Below are positions 22,666 through 33,076 of a DNA stretch of 64,000 nt, in pieces. The notes under the pieces were generated by a model. It ran no database searches, was not told where the DNA came from, and saw only the letters and a list, made by a program, of their open reading frames with translations. A program made the position numbers and the translations under genes. Source of the stretch: Notamacropus eugenii (taxonomy: Eukaryota > Chordata > Mammalia > Diprotodontia > Macropodidae); assembly GCF_028372415.1 (NCBI RefSeq), contig NC_092874.1:240414069-240478068 (forward strand), given 5' to 3'. The stretch's first letter is position 1; each line of letters starts with the position of its first letter.

Positions 22666-23011
22666 TTTATTTGCAGAAGGCAAAATTATTATAGTAAGAG
22701 AATAAACATTAAATGAGATCAGAAGTATGAATGGACTTTCAAAAATATAAAAGAATATGCAAGTATAAGATACTAACTAATGCCTCATTTATGAAACCAA
22801 TTTCTATTTTTTCCTAGGCTTGTGTAAAACGTTAGTTACAAGATATGGAATGTGATATATAAGGAGCAGTAAAAAAGGCTGGAATAGTTGGTGCAGATTA
22901 TGTGAAAGGAAGTAATACATAATAAGGCTAACATGTAAACTGGGGACAGTTTGGGAAGAACTCTAAATACCAAAAAGAGGAGTTTATGTTTGTTCCTGGA
23001 GGTGATTGCTG

Positions 23012-23168
23012 TTCTTTGTCCTTAGTTCTTGAAGAGGACCATGACATCAGGAAAGTGATGTCGTGACATGCAAGTGAATTGAATTTAAGTGAGGGAGGGC
23101 TGAGCAGTCACCAGTCTCACTTTCTCCTCCAGAGCTATCTGGGTTCAGTGGCCAGATACACATCAGGA
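23012..23168 (-). repeat. Unit-W SINE inside L2
   Basis: 'tcttgaagaggaccatgaca', 'gacatgcaagtgaattgaat' and 'ctcctccagagctatctggg' on the plus strand are the reverse complement of unit W. Confidence 0.75.
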
Positions 23169-23317
23169 CACCTGGGGTAATTAGGAGTCAAGGGAGTATG
23201 AGTCAATAAGCAAGTGATATGGTCAGAGCTACACTTGAAGAAAATCAGTTTGGGAGTTTTGTGGAGGAGAGGCTGGAGTGAGGAGATACTTGAAGTAGGA
23301 AGATCATTATCAAGCAA

Positions 23318-23410
23318 ATAATAATAATAATAATAATATTATAACCAGGCAATAATAATATATAGTAAATAATAAAATATTATTATTAGGCAAATAATAA
23401 CAATAAAGTA
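23318..23410. repeat. (AAT)n microsatellite
   Basis: Imperfect AAT/ATT repeats interrupted by 'aggcaa'. Confidence 0.85.
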
Positions 23411-23639
23411 ATAAAAGCCTCAACTAGGGTAGTTGTATATTTGGAGAGAAGGATGAATGTGAAAGATGTTGTAAAGATAACAATGGCAAGATTTGGAAAT
23501 TGATTGGATTTGTGAGATTAAAGAGTGACATCAAAGTTGCAAACCTGGGTGACTGGAAGGATGGTAGACTCTCAGCAATAATAGGGAAGGTAGGAAGAGG
23601 AAAAGATTTGTAGAAAAAGATATTTAGCTTTCTGCCTCG

Positions 23640-24205
23640 AAACAGGGTCCAACCTTCCCCAGAATTCTCTTCTAGAATTCTGAGAGATCAATGAAAACTG
23701 CATTGTTTTAAGATGACTTTGTGTTTCCATGTCCACCCTCACCATTTGGTGCATGAATTCTTTGTTTTAATGCTGTGATTGAAAGAAAAAAATATTTTGT
23801 TCTCAATTTACTGTGGTTCCCATGATGTAAATGTTAAGAATTTGTGTGTGTGAGAAAAGAAACTATTTTGAAAACATTAATTACAGTGAAAAGACCCTGA
23901 ACCAATAGCTCTTCCCTGAGGATCAACACACAAACCTTCTACTGAACCCAAAGAGAGAAAGAATTCCAAACTTTTCATGCTTTCAGCTAATCAGAGTTCA
24001 TGTCTGGGACTTTTAGTAATAATGTTATAGCAACTGCAAGTTGCTGGAAGAGATTTTTACTCTGAGATGTGAAATCTAATAATGCTTTATAATGGCATGG
24101 CATGCCCTTCAAAAGGATTTGTCTTCTTCATTCTAGTCTGTATGACTAAACCAGCCCACACTTCCGGTGATAAATATGTCTAAGAGTCTTTTTCACCTAA
24201 ATTTG
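23640..24205. other. No recognisable feature
   Basis: No gene or repeat I can name. Confidence 0.4.
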
Positions 24206-24212
24206 AAGGTTT

Positions 24213-24387
24213 ACAAAGTACTTTTCTCACAACCAGACAGTAAGATAGGTAGTATCAATACTATTAAACCACATTTTATAGCTGAGGAAACTAAAGCGAG
24301 AAAGGTGGAATGATTTGCCCATGGTTGTTCAGTGAGTAAGGGTCAAAGTCAAGATTCAGCTCTGACCCAGCACCCCTTCCTTCTTTC
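24213..24387 (-). repeat. MIR SINE (antisense)
   Basis: 'tttacaaagtacttttctca', 'tttatagctgaggaaactaa', 'gatttgcccatggttgttca' and 'aagtcaagattcagctctga'. Confidence 0.7.
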
Positions 24388-24460
24388 AGATATAGTATAC
24401 TACCTCTCTAGAAGAATGGCAAATGTCATTGATTTTCGTGATTGGGTGGTCATGTCCTGA

Positions 24461-25237
24461 CTTGTGTGTTAAAAATGTTTCTTGTTCTGGTCCCATTGAC
24501 CTCCATCCCACTTCTAATCAATATAGTAAGTTTGTAAGTAATTAGTATACAAATAGCAGGAAATAAGACTGCAAAGGAGAGCCTGGAAATCACATACAAA
24601 CCATCCTGTGAGAGATGATCTCTGAGGATCTCTCAGGAGTGAAGCCTTCTCAAGGGGTTAACTGTTTCTTGTCTTGTTGAAATACTTGCAGCAGGTTGAC
24701 CTTGTAGAAGAAATATTTCAGCATATTCTGTACTTTCCCAGATTACTCCCTATATTTACCCAAGACTACCCCCTTTACTTTCCCAGACTGCTCTCTGTAT
24801 TCTCCCAGCCTTCCCCCCACCGCCTTGTTTTTAGCAGGAAGGAATAACACTTCCCCCCCCCCCCCTCCTTTTTTAGGGCTAATGTGTGAAAACTGTCCGT
24901 TCTCTGTTGCTGGGGTAGATTGCCATGAATAGATTGTACCCTCAGGGCTTGCACCAATGAGCCCTGAGGAAGGGGACTAGGGAGGGGGGACTGTGGTTAG
25001 GACCTATATGACCTGCTGATCTGAACACACCTCCACTCTCTTCAGTTGGTGCCATCTTTCGGGCATTCTGAGGGAGCCCTTTCTTGAGAAAGTCAATAAA
25101 CGAACTATTCTTTTTGCTAATATCTCTGAGTCTCTGATTTATTGATAAGGGTCTCTGTACCCCACACAATTCCAAAGATCAAAGGGGCATAATTTACGAA
25201 TTTTACTAACTTACTAATTTTATCATATATTAACCGG
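24461..25237. repeat. Unclassified repeat X, copy split by LTR
   Basis: The left part (24461-24602) and right part (25173-25237) together match 13553-13745. The two halves are parted exactly at the solo LTR (24607-25168). Beyond 25237 an L2 begins abruptly. Confidence 0.6.
24603..25172. mobile_element. Solo LTR inside repeat X, 4-bp duplication
   Basis: The LTR spans 24607-25168 (562 bp), from TGTGAGAG to CCCCACACA. It has 'agtcaataaacgaac' as polyadenylation signal near 25091 and a GT-rich downstream part, so it is sense on plus. Flanks are ATCC and ATTC, a 4-bp duplication with one difference. The uninterrupted copy of the host repeat at 13,68x shows a single ATCC at this point. A 4-bp duplication suits class I (gammaretrovirus-like) ERVs. 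A C-run lies in the middle. No internal region. Confidence 0.85.
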
Positions 25238-26370
25238 GCATCCTGTTAAGCACTGAGGATATAAATAAAGGCAAAAATAAGCCTTGCTCTCAAGGAGCTC
25301 ACAACCTAATGGGGAAAGATGACATATGCAGGATGAAATGAAGATGATCTCAGAAGGAAGGCACTACCATGAAGGAGGTCTAGGAAAGGCTTCTTGCCGA
25401 AAGTAAGATTATAACTGAGACTTGAAAGGCAAGGAGGCTAGGCAACACAAAAGAGGAAAGAGAGAATCCTAGGCATGGAGGACAGTCAGGAGATGAAATG
25501 TCTTATGGAAGGAGCAGCAAGGTGAAAGTCACTGGACCTGGAGAAAGAGGAGGGGAGTAAGTTATAATAAAACTGAAAATGTAGGAGAGGGTCAGGTTTT
25601 GAAGGGTTTTAAAAGACAGAGGATTTTCAAAGCCTGAGACATGAACTCTGATTAGCTGAAAGCATGAAAAGTTTGGAATTCTTCCTCTCTTTGGGTTCAA
25701 TAGAAGGTGTAAGTGATAGGAAGCCACTGGAGTTTATTGAATGATGTGACCAGATCTGTGCTTTAGGAAGATCACTGTGATAGCTGAATGGCATTGGGGA
25801 GAGACTTGAGACAGGGAGAAATAATCCACACACAAGATGATCAGAACATGCATCAGAGAAATTGCGGTGTCAGAGGGGAGAAGGGAGCACATACAAGAGT
25901 TACTGTGAAGGTAGACAAAAGTGAGAGAGAGAGAGTGAGAGAGAAAGGAGTACAGACTGGCATCTAGACTGCGAGCTTGAATGACTGTAAAAGGGGAAAA
26001 GCAGAGAATTTAGTGGAAAACATAATGAGTTCAGTTTTGGACATGCTGAATTTAAAGTATCTATGGAATGTCTAGTTTGAGATGCCTAATAGGCAGTTGG
26101 AGATCTGAAACTGGGAGTCAGGAGGGAGATTGAGACTCAGTAAATAGATGAGAATCATCTGCATGGCGATGATAATTGGATCCATGGATGTTGATAAGAT
26201 CACCAAACGAAATAGTGTTGAGGGAGAACAGAACACAGGATGGAACCTTGGGTACAACTATATTTAGTGAGTATGGCCAGGATGAAGATCTAACAAAGGA
26301 GACTGAGAAGGAGTGGTCAGACAGGAAGGAGAAGCAGAGGAGAAAGTTCAAGCAAAGTTTCCAAAACCTG
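25238..26370 (-). repeat. Long L2 LINE with reverse-transcriptase relic
   Basis: Minus-strand L2. The 3' part shows as 'ttaagcactgaggatataaa', 'ctctcaaggagctcacaacc' and 'gaaaggcttcttgccgaaag'. The 5' part encodes a relic of the RT palm: FLSDHSFSVSFVRSSS, then a decayed GVPQGS-like stretch and NYHRHADDSHLF, where HADD stands for the YADD catalytic box. The copy lacks its last ~25 bases at 25238, and the RT frame is broken. Purine-rich (GA)n lies at about 25923-25950. Confidence 0.8.
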
Positions 26371-26374
26371 ATTT

Positions 26375-28020
26375 CAATATTTCAGGGTGAAATGATCAGA
26401 ATCATTTGGAATGGGATTATCATATTTCCCTTGACAGATATACAAACCAATAAACAAGTGTTGACCTTTGCAGCTGGACATCACATTGTGCAATTATATG
26501 ATGGATTTTTTTAACTTATGTCACACAGCAGTCTCAGCCAGCAATATTTCATCAGATTTATCCATCCAGAAAGTATCTCCCACGGACTGTTTTGTATTGT
26601 GTACTCTCTAGAACAATTTTGAGACATCATTTCTCTGCCTTTAAAGTTGCAAAGAATCATCTGCCAATTTGTAGAGCCCTCTGGAAATAACATGAGCATG
26701 CAATTTAGTCTATCTTCCATATAAATTTGGTTCAACCTATCAAAGATCATTCAATCAATACCATTTTCTCTGGCAGCCCATCTAGTTCAAATAAAATACC
26801 TTGTCATTTGCTATTATTTTCTACTTGGCCTTACATTCAATTTTTGCAAACCATTTGACTAAGCTACTATGCAAATCAACTTGAAACAATTTTTCAAAAA
26901 TAAGTAGACAGCAGAGAGACTATTGGAAAAAGTCCCTAAAACAGCTCCACATACCCTATACTTGTTAAATACACACTGCATTAAGTGATTTAGTGGATTT
27001 CATAAACGGCATGTAATAATTCAATTGGTATGCTAATTTGATAATCAGAAAAAGCAATCAAGTTGGTTTGACAGTCGATTGTTTATAAACCCAGTCTGTT
27101 ATCTGCTTGCCATGCTTTCGATTCTCTGGGTACCACAGTGGAATAATTAAATACTACCATGTGAGTCACTGAATATTAATTTCTAAGTACCTACTGTCCT
27201 TTCTCTTCTCACCTTTAATTAATTCATTTTAAAAGAAGTATTTGGTTCAATAAGTACATCATTTTTTCTTAGCAAGGAAAGATGTTTTCCTTCCTTCATT
27301 ATCATCTCTCTAACTTCAGTCTTTCCTAATGTTGCATTATGGTAAGCTTTATATAAATGTTTATTTTCTTCCTTCCTTTAATTAGAATGAGTTCACTTCC
27401 AGTTCATAGTTTTTATCTAGTGATAGAATTAATCTAATCAATATAATATAATATTTAGGAAATTAAACCATTCCATGTCTAATCAGACAATGTTGAAAGA
27501 TTTTTTTAACATTCCTAGATTATCCAGAAGTTACATAAAAGTCAAATTCATACAGTTTTCCCACTAAAATAAAAAAAAAGATTTATATTGCTTCAGGACT
27601 CCAAGCATAAATATTTCTACCTAACATGTTCAGGTATGACAGTATCAAAACAGAGATGTGAGGGGATGCAATCAATTTGATATAGGAGGGGTCAATTGAC
27701 ACAATATTATACATCTCTACTTGCAATGTTACTATTTAGGTCCAATTCCCTAATTTAGGAGGGGTTTTGTTTGTTTATTTTAATTTGGATCAGACTTATT
27801 CAGAGTCAACATGGGGTGTATGAATTTTGAATTCTGATTAGAAACATGTCATAATCTAACATAACTTTGAAAGTGCATTTGGGTGGAACACAACATAGCT
27901 GACAAATAACTTTTACTTCCACTAGATGATATAAATTTGGGCTAGTAATTTGCATTGATGAAATTTTAATAACTCAGCTATTTGTAATACACATATAAAA
28001 ATCTTCAAGCATGTCTATTA
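26375..28020. other. Mostly single-copy AT-rich DNA
   Basis: No gene and no repeat I can name over 1.6 kb, the longest such stretch. Between about 26940 and 27215 the sequence is dense in homeobox-type words (taattcaatt, gctaatttg, aataattaaat, gaatattaat), with an octamer-like 'ctatgcaaatc' just before. That looks like a conserved noncoding element, but only comparison could show it. Confidence 0.35.
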
Positions 28021-28029
28021 GACAAGAGA

Positions 28030-28290
28030 CAATTTAGTGAAGTGGAGAGAACTGGCCTCAGTAGCAGAAAGAACTGTCTGTACTCAGATCTGCCATTTGA
28101 CACATAATGGCTAAAAGAATGGGGGCATAAGGTCTCTTTTCAGTAACCTCTCAGTGCTGATGGTATCTTACTAAGGTTATAAGCTGCACAGAAAAGGCTG
28201 AGCTGCTTTGGGAGAAGGCAGTTTCTTATCTGGGTGTTCCTTATACTGAAGAAATCACCAATCCAAGCCCTATCCCTCTTGCTATCTGAT
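28030..28290 (+). repeat. CORE-SINE, second subfamily
   Basis: 'agtgaagtggagagaactgg', 'taacctctcagtgctgatgg', 'gttataagctgcacagaaaa' and 'atactgaagaaatcacca' in the order seen at 9600 and 30008. Confidence 0.6.
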
Positions 28291-28489
28291 GTATGCAGAA
28301 AAAAAGTGAAATAAATATTGCTTGCTTTGCAATCATCTACTTAATGTAAGAAAGAGGATAAAGAAGTCTGGTCATAAGAATCAGGTAATATGAATTCATT
28401 TTTGAAAGAGACCAACTGTTTTTAAGCTAAACAGGCATAGGACTTGGGAAATTGTGCAGTGCTTTCAATGATGCCAAAATTCTCCCTGA

Positions 28490-28990
28490 ACAGAATTCCA
28501 TAGTTGTTAATATTACTATTCCAATGATGATGCAGGATTATGAATTAGGTAATATGACAGCCTCCAAGAAATAAAAATTGTGGGTCACCCAAAGGGCAAT
28601 GGAGGAGTACACAGTGGACATAAATAGGTAAAGCATATTATCAATGATGAATTGAGTACCAAAAGACATATGAAAGATGTCATCAAAAAAGTTTCTCACT
28701 GGTCATATAATGAGCCCACACTAGTACACAAGTGATGTCAAGAGTCCTAGGGGAAGGCTCCCAGTCTTTGGGTGGCTCATTATGAATGACTTGTAGGAAA
28801 AGAGTGGACAAAAGTAGGACAGGATGAGATGGCATGGATGCATTGAGATCTACACTATTGGAGGGAGTACCCATATAAGTGAGATCACAGATCTGTTAAA
28901 GAAGTCTACAAAAGGGTGATATATAGTCACAGACTAGGTGGAATGCTACACAAGACAGACCAGATTCAATGGCAGAAGAGCATCAGAAGA
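28490..28990 (+). repeat. RTE-type LINE ORF relic
   Basis: Fragments of the C-terminal end of an RTE-like endonuclease/RT protein. A motif like 'QRAME' plus a following 'VDI' occurs at about 28590. The 'KDVIKKVSHWS' stretch stands where the family has a K-x-x-W-x-G-H block. It is broken by several stops. A related scrap with 'HRAMERCLVDIK' lies at 39770. Confidence 0.45.
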
Positions 28991-29059
28991 GCTCTAACGC
29001 ACTGTATTTCTGATTGGAAAAACATCTCAGTTCTCTACTACAAACCACAAATATATAGG

Positions 29060-29870
29060 TACATGATATATTTATATACTTTATAAGACAATTGTGTACT
29101 TTGGTAACAATGGCATTGTGCATTGTTTGTGGAGTTATGAAATGATCCAACCATTCTGGAGAACAATTTGGAACTATGCCCAAAGGGCTATAAAAATGTA
29201 TGTACCCTTTGATGCAGCAATAACACTTCTATTGTATCCGAAAGAGATCATAGAAAAGAGGAAAGAACCCACATGTACAAAAATATTTATAGCAGCTCAT
29301 TTTGTGGTGGTAAAGAATTGGAAATTGAGGGGATGCCCATCAATTGGGGAGTGGCTGAACAAGTTGTGGTATATGAATGTAATGGAATACTATCGTGCTA
29401 TAAGAAATGGTGACCAAGTGGACTTCAGAAAAAACTGGAAAGACTTGCATGAATTGATGCTGAGTGAAGTGAGCAGAACCAGAATACTGTACACAGTAAG
29501 AGCAACAGTGTGTGATGAACAACTTTGTTAGACTTAGCTCTTCTAAACAATGCAATGACCTAAGACAACTCAAAAGACTCATGATGGAAAATACTATCCA
29601 TATCCACAGAAAGAACTATGGAATCTGAATGCAGATTGAAGCAGACTATTTTCTCTTTTTTGTTGCTGTTTTTTGTGTTTTCTTTCTCATAGTTTTTCCT
29701 TTTTGTTCAAATCCTTCTTTTACAACATGGCTAATGTGGAAATATGTTCAATATGATCATATATTTATAGCTTGTATCAGATTCCATGCCATCTTGGGGA
29801 GGAGAGACTGAAGGGGGACAGATTTAGAACTCAAAATCTTATAAAAACAAATGTTGAGAATTAAATTAAA
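29060..29870 (+). repeat. L1 ORF2 C-terminus and 3' UTR
   Basis: 5'-truncated L1. A 145-codon frame (29094-29531) covers the ORF2p C-terminal end, with blocks WSYEMIQPFWRTIW, PTCTKIFIAAHFVVVKNW, GCPSIGEWLNKLWYMNVMEY and RAIRNGDQVDF. They align block by block with the human L1 ORF2p tail (WDCKLVQPLWKSVW, DTCTRMFIAALF). A 3' UTR and A-rich end follow, next to a TA microsatellite. The uninterrupted C-terminal frame suggests a fairly young insertion. Confidence 0.9.
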
Positions 29871-29875
29871 TAAAT

Positions 29876-29976
29876 TTACATATATATATAAATATACATA
29901 TATACACATATATTATATATACACATACATATAAGTATATATATATGTATATATATATATATATATACATATATAA
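29876..29976. repeat. (TA)n-rich microsatellite
   Basis: Imperfect TA/CATA repeats growing out of the A-rich L1 tail. Confidence 0.9.
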
Positions 29977-30007
29977 ACTATGTGGCATTGCTACTTAAAT
30001 TACTTAA

Positions 30008-30240
30008 CAGAGAGGCAGTGTGGCATTGTGGATAGAGAAATGGCTTAGGAGACAAAAAATCTGAATTCAATACCCATCTCTAACTCATAGTTGCTTGAAG
30101 ACCTTGGGCAAATCACTAAATCTCTCAGTGTTGTAGGCAACTCTCAAACTCTAAGTTGTGCAAAAGATTCTGGCCTGAATTATTATAAGGAGTTTCCTCA
30201 TTTGAAAGTTCCCTATATAAATGAAAGTGCAGGTCAATTC
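30008..30240 (+). repeat. CORE-SINE, second subfamily, target of SSR4 insertion
   Basis: 'gaggcagtgtggcattgtgg', 'agaccttgggcaaatcacta', 'ttgtaggcaactctcaaact', 'ggagtttcctcatttgaaag' and 'atgaaagtgcaggtc'. Its 3' end meets the SSR4 retrocopy tail. Confidence 0.75.
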
Positions 30241-30284
30241 TTTTTTTTTTTTCAAATGTTGACACAAATATTTATTGGCAGTTA

Positions 30285-30375
30285 GATACAGGGGTGGGGA
30301 AACTGTCGTCTTGAAACCACAAGTGACCCTCTAGGTCCTCATGTGAAGCTCTGACTGACTTGAAATTTTCTAAAG
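30285..30375. mobile_element. hAT-like terminal fragment
   Basis: 'caggggtggggaaactg' with 'gtgaccctctaggtcctcat' is the end of a hAT-type nonautonomous element frequent in marsupials. It lies within the SSR4 3' extension, just before its poly(A). Confidence 0.5.
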
Positions 30376-30899
30376 GGGTGCTGTTAATTATACCTTGAGA
30401 AATGACAAAGGGCATGGGTTTCAGAGAAACCTGGGGCGAATTAGATGAACTGATGCAGTCAAGTAGGCAGAACCAAAACGTACAAAGGAACGAAGTTCAA
30501 AAGCTGTCAATTCAATGAACAGCTCTGATGCCAGAGAACTCAGGATACTTCTCTATGGTGCTACCATAGAGGTGTACTTCCTAAGAGGTGAAGTACAAAA
30601 TGATACATTTAATTTGGGGGCACAAACAGAAATATGGCAATGTTTTAGCTATGCCCATTTGGTCCAAGAGTCTTTCTTTTAAATCAGGGGTGTTAATGAG
30701 GAGTGCTAATGCATTATATGTAATGACTTCATAGCAATCTTGGAGCAGAGATGTGGAATGGACAGTTATTAGAGGGACTTGGAACAGGTTGAATGTAGAC
30801 TCCTGAGTAGTTAGTTCAATGTTATCTTGCCAGGCTTCCAAAGAAGTTGGAATTCATATCAATGAGTCGGAGGAGGGCATAAATGGTATCAACTTAATT

Positions 30900-31205
30900 C
30901 CAACATCCAGGACAGGGAAGGCCTGGTTTGACAGAGCTTTTTCTAAATCCATTCTGGGTGTGTGATCAGTCACAGAACATAGGAGCCAAGGAAATGAACT
31001 CAATCTTAAGTGGAGCATCCAGGAACAAGGACATGGCACTCTTCTCTCATGTTTTGTCAGACCAAATCTATAGCACTTTGCTCAGTTCTAGGCAGTACCG
31101 TATTGTAAAATAGCCACTGAGAAAGAAAAATGGAGAGCATCCAGAGGGCAACCAGGTGTTCAAGGGCAGAGGTTCTGTTGAAGGAACTGGTGCTGTTCAG
31201 CCCTT
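30900..31205 (+). repeat. CR1/L3-like fragment within the SSR4 3' extension
   Basis: Plus-strand words 'agtggagcatccaggaacaa', 'gctcagttctaggcagtacc', 'agcatccagagggcaaccag' and 'gttgaaggaactgg' match the end of a CR1/L3-type RT ORF seen widely in vertebrates. It lies antisense in the retrocopied transcript. Confidence 0.55.
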
Positions 31206-31844
31206 TTATTTTGCATGAAGAAAAACTTCTATGCAGAGCAATTCAATTCTTATGAGTCAGGTCTGAATGTTGCTTTTGGCACTGAAGGTCATGTAACAGA
31301 CCATCATGTCAGTCATTGCAGTCAGCACTTTGGTAGAGACCCAAGGCCCATTCCAGGTACCTCAGTGATTCAGATGAACTGTGAACAAGAGTCTAATGGC
31401 TGAGACATCTTCATTGCTTCTCTGGGCCTTTCTCAAAAGACTGTAGGATTCTTCATCAAAGAACTTGACTTCAAAAGTTCCAGAATGGGTATTCTTATGT
31501 TCCAAGCTCCAGGACACTTGATAATGTCCAATATCGTGGCTATGGGTCACTGGAAACTGCTTTCCATTAATATCAACAGAGAGGGCCACATTCTGTGCCC
31601 CATTCTTGTACATCAGAGAGATCTCAACAATGAAAACCGTTTCTGTGGAAATGACTGCATCAGAGGTGGTATAGTAGAAGGAGTAATCACAGGATCAGTG
31701 CAGGGCTCCGCTGAGCAGCCCAAGAGCCCATTGAGGGGCAGAAGCAAGAGTAGGACTCAGTGGGCGCAGGCCGGGGCAGACGCCATGAGGACCACCATGA
31801 GCTCCCTCCAGCATGGGCAGGAAAGAGCCAGGTGAATTCTTTAT

Positions 31845-32455
31845 CCTTTGATGTGCTACCAATCAAACTACCAAAGAGTTACTTTACATAGTCAGACAAA
31901 ATAATTACAAAATTCATTTGAAGAAACAGAAGATCTAGAATACACTGGAAACCAGAAGAAAAGGTAGAAATGAAGAGGGAATGGCACTCCCAAATCTTAA
32001 ATTATAGCATAAAGTAGTAATAATCAAAACTATTTGGGATTAGTTTAAAACATATGAAGATATCAGCGGAAAAGACTAGATAAGGAAGAAACAGAAACAC
32101 TTTAACTCAATAACTCACTTTAACTCAGTGTTTCATAAACTCCAAAACAAAAATTGTCTGAGGAAGAATTCCCTAACTGACAAGAATTTCTGAGAAAACT
32201 GGAAAGCAGATTGCAGATATCAATTTAAATTAACATCTTAGAATATATAGCACAACAAATTCAAAATAGATATGTGATGAATATAAGTCCTATTATAAAA
32301 AATATTTTTAAAGAATAACAGGCCAGATACCTTTTACAGCTATGACTATGGGATAAATTCTTAACCAAGGCAAGATAGAGTATTCACAAAAGATAAATAA
32401 TTTCCATTACATGAAATTGAAAAACTTTTGCACAAACAAAATTAGTACAACCAGG
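31845..32455 (+). repeat. L1 ORF2 internal fragment
   Basis: 'aatcaaactaccaaagagtt', 'aaattcatttgaagaaacag', 'ggaatggcactcccaaatct', 'aatcaaaactatttgggatt' and 'aacttttgcacaaacaaaat' correspond to L1 ORF2 upstream of its C-terminal end. It ends abruptly and has no 3' UTR. Confidence 0.75.
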
Positions 32456-33076
32456 AACTACCTGTCTTCTTCCCTCCTACTAATGTGCTGCTGCACTGAG
32501 CTGGACAAAGTCACAAAACCATGCTGACTGGATACACTACAAATTTAGTTTATTTACCCTCAACTGAGTCCTCACTGAAGCAGGACAATCTTTCTATTCC
32601 TCCCTAACTGAGTCATTATCTCATTCACCACAGAGTGTATGTCAAACCTCTTTTCTCCTCAAGCATCCCATGGCATCTTTATTATCATATTTCTCTTTTC
32701 CCTTTCTCAACTAAATTTCTTGAAATAACTGTCTAAATCCAAAGCATCCACTTCCTCTCTTCTCAATCCCTTGTATTCCCCTTGCAGTCTGCCCTCCAAT
32801 ATCTTCAACTTAAACTACTCTCCTCAAAGTTATCAATGACCTCATAATTACCAAATGTAAAGGCATTTTTTCAGTCCTCATCCTTTTTTTTTTACCTCTC
32901 TGCAGCACACAACACTACAGATCACCTCCTGGATACTCTCTCCTCTCTGGGTTCTCATGACAGCTTTTTCTTAGTTCTCCTCCTACCTGTCTGACTGCTC
33001 TTTCTTAGTTCCGTTTGCTAACGCTGCACTACTGGAAAGGGTACCCTTCAAAGCTCATCGGGCCATCTTCACTTTT

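Larger units (their letters stand above)
22930..23630 (-). repeat. L2 LINE split by SINE and (AAT)n
   Basis: The left piece ends 'tttgttcctggaggtgattg' (about 23008). The right piece resumes 'gagtcaagggagtatgagtc' (about 23183), both antisense L2. Later pieces 'aaggatgaatgtgaaagatg', 'gcaaacctgggtgactggaa' and 'cagcaataatagggaaggta' carry on the L2 order. The breaks are a unit-W SINE (23012-23168) and an AAT-rich microsatellite (23318-23410). Confidence 0.7.
30230..31842 (-). pseudogene. SSR4: SSR4 (TRAP-delta) processed pseudogene with long 3' extension
   Basis: SSR4 is the delta subunit of the translocon-associated protein complex at the ER Sec61 channel. The minus strand carries an intronless SSR4 cDNA. 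From 31828 it has a pyrimidine start (ctctttcctgcc), then a start region with a decayed signal peptide. The mature protein follows: [52 protein letters not shown] and [10 protein letters not shown], ending in the C-terminal FSAKSNIQT at about 31260. These follow human SSR4 block by block. Stops lie in the signal peptide and where HRGTWNG is expected (CGA to TGA), and the N-terminal third has shifted frame, so it is dead. The 'aaaataaaa' after the stop codon (about 31217) carries no poly(A). Instead, sequence runs on about 950 bases to a second AATAAA and a poly(A) (T run 30241-30252 on plus). The whole block is framed by 'caggtSaattcttt' at 30230 and 31829, S being C or G. Confidence 0.85.

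Noticed and set aside
26118-26351. 77-codon minus frame as a gene
   Set aside because: It is the L2 reverse-transcriptase palm with a decayed YADD box.
29094-29531. 145-codon plus-strand frame as a gene
   Set aside because: It is the L1 ORF2p C-terminus followed by the L1 3' UTR.
30581-31039. Separate second processed gene on the minus strand (86- and 61-codon frames)
   Set aside because: The shared flanking duplication and the lack of poly(A) after SSR4 suggest that these frames lie in the 3' extension, which contains antisense repeats. I did not recognise a protein.
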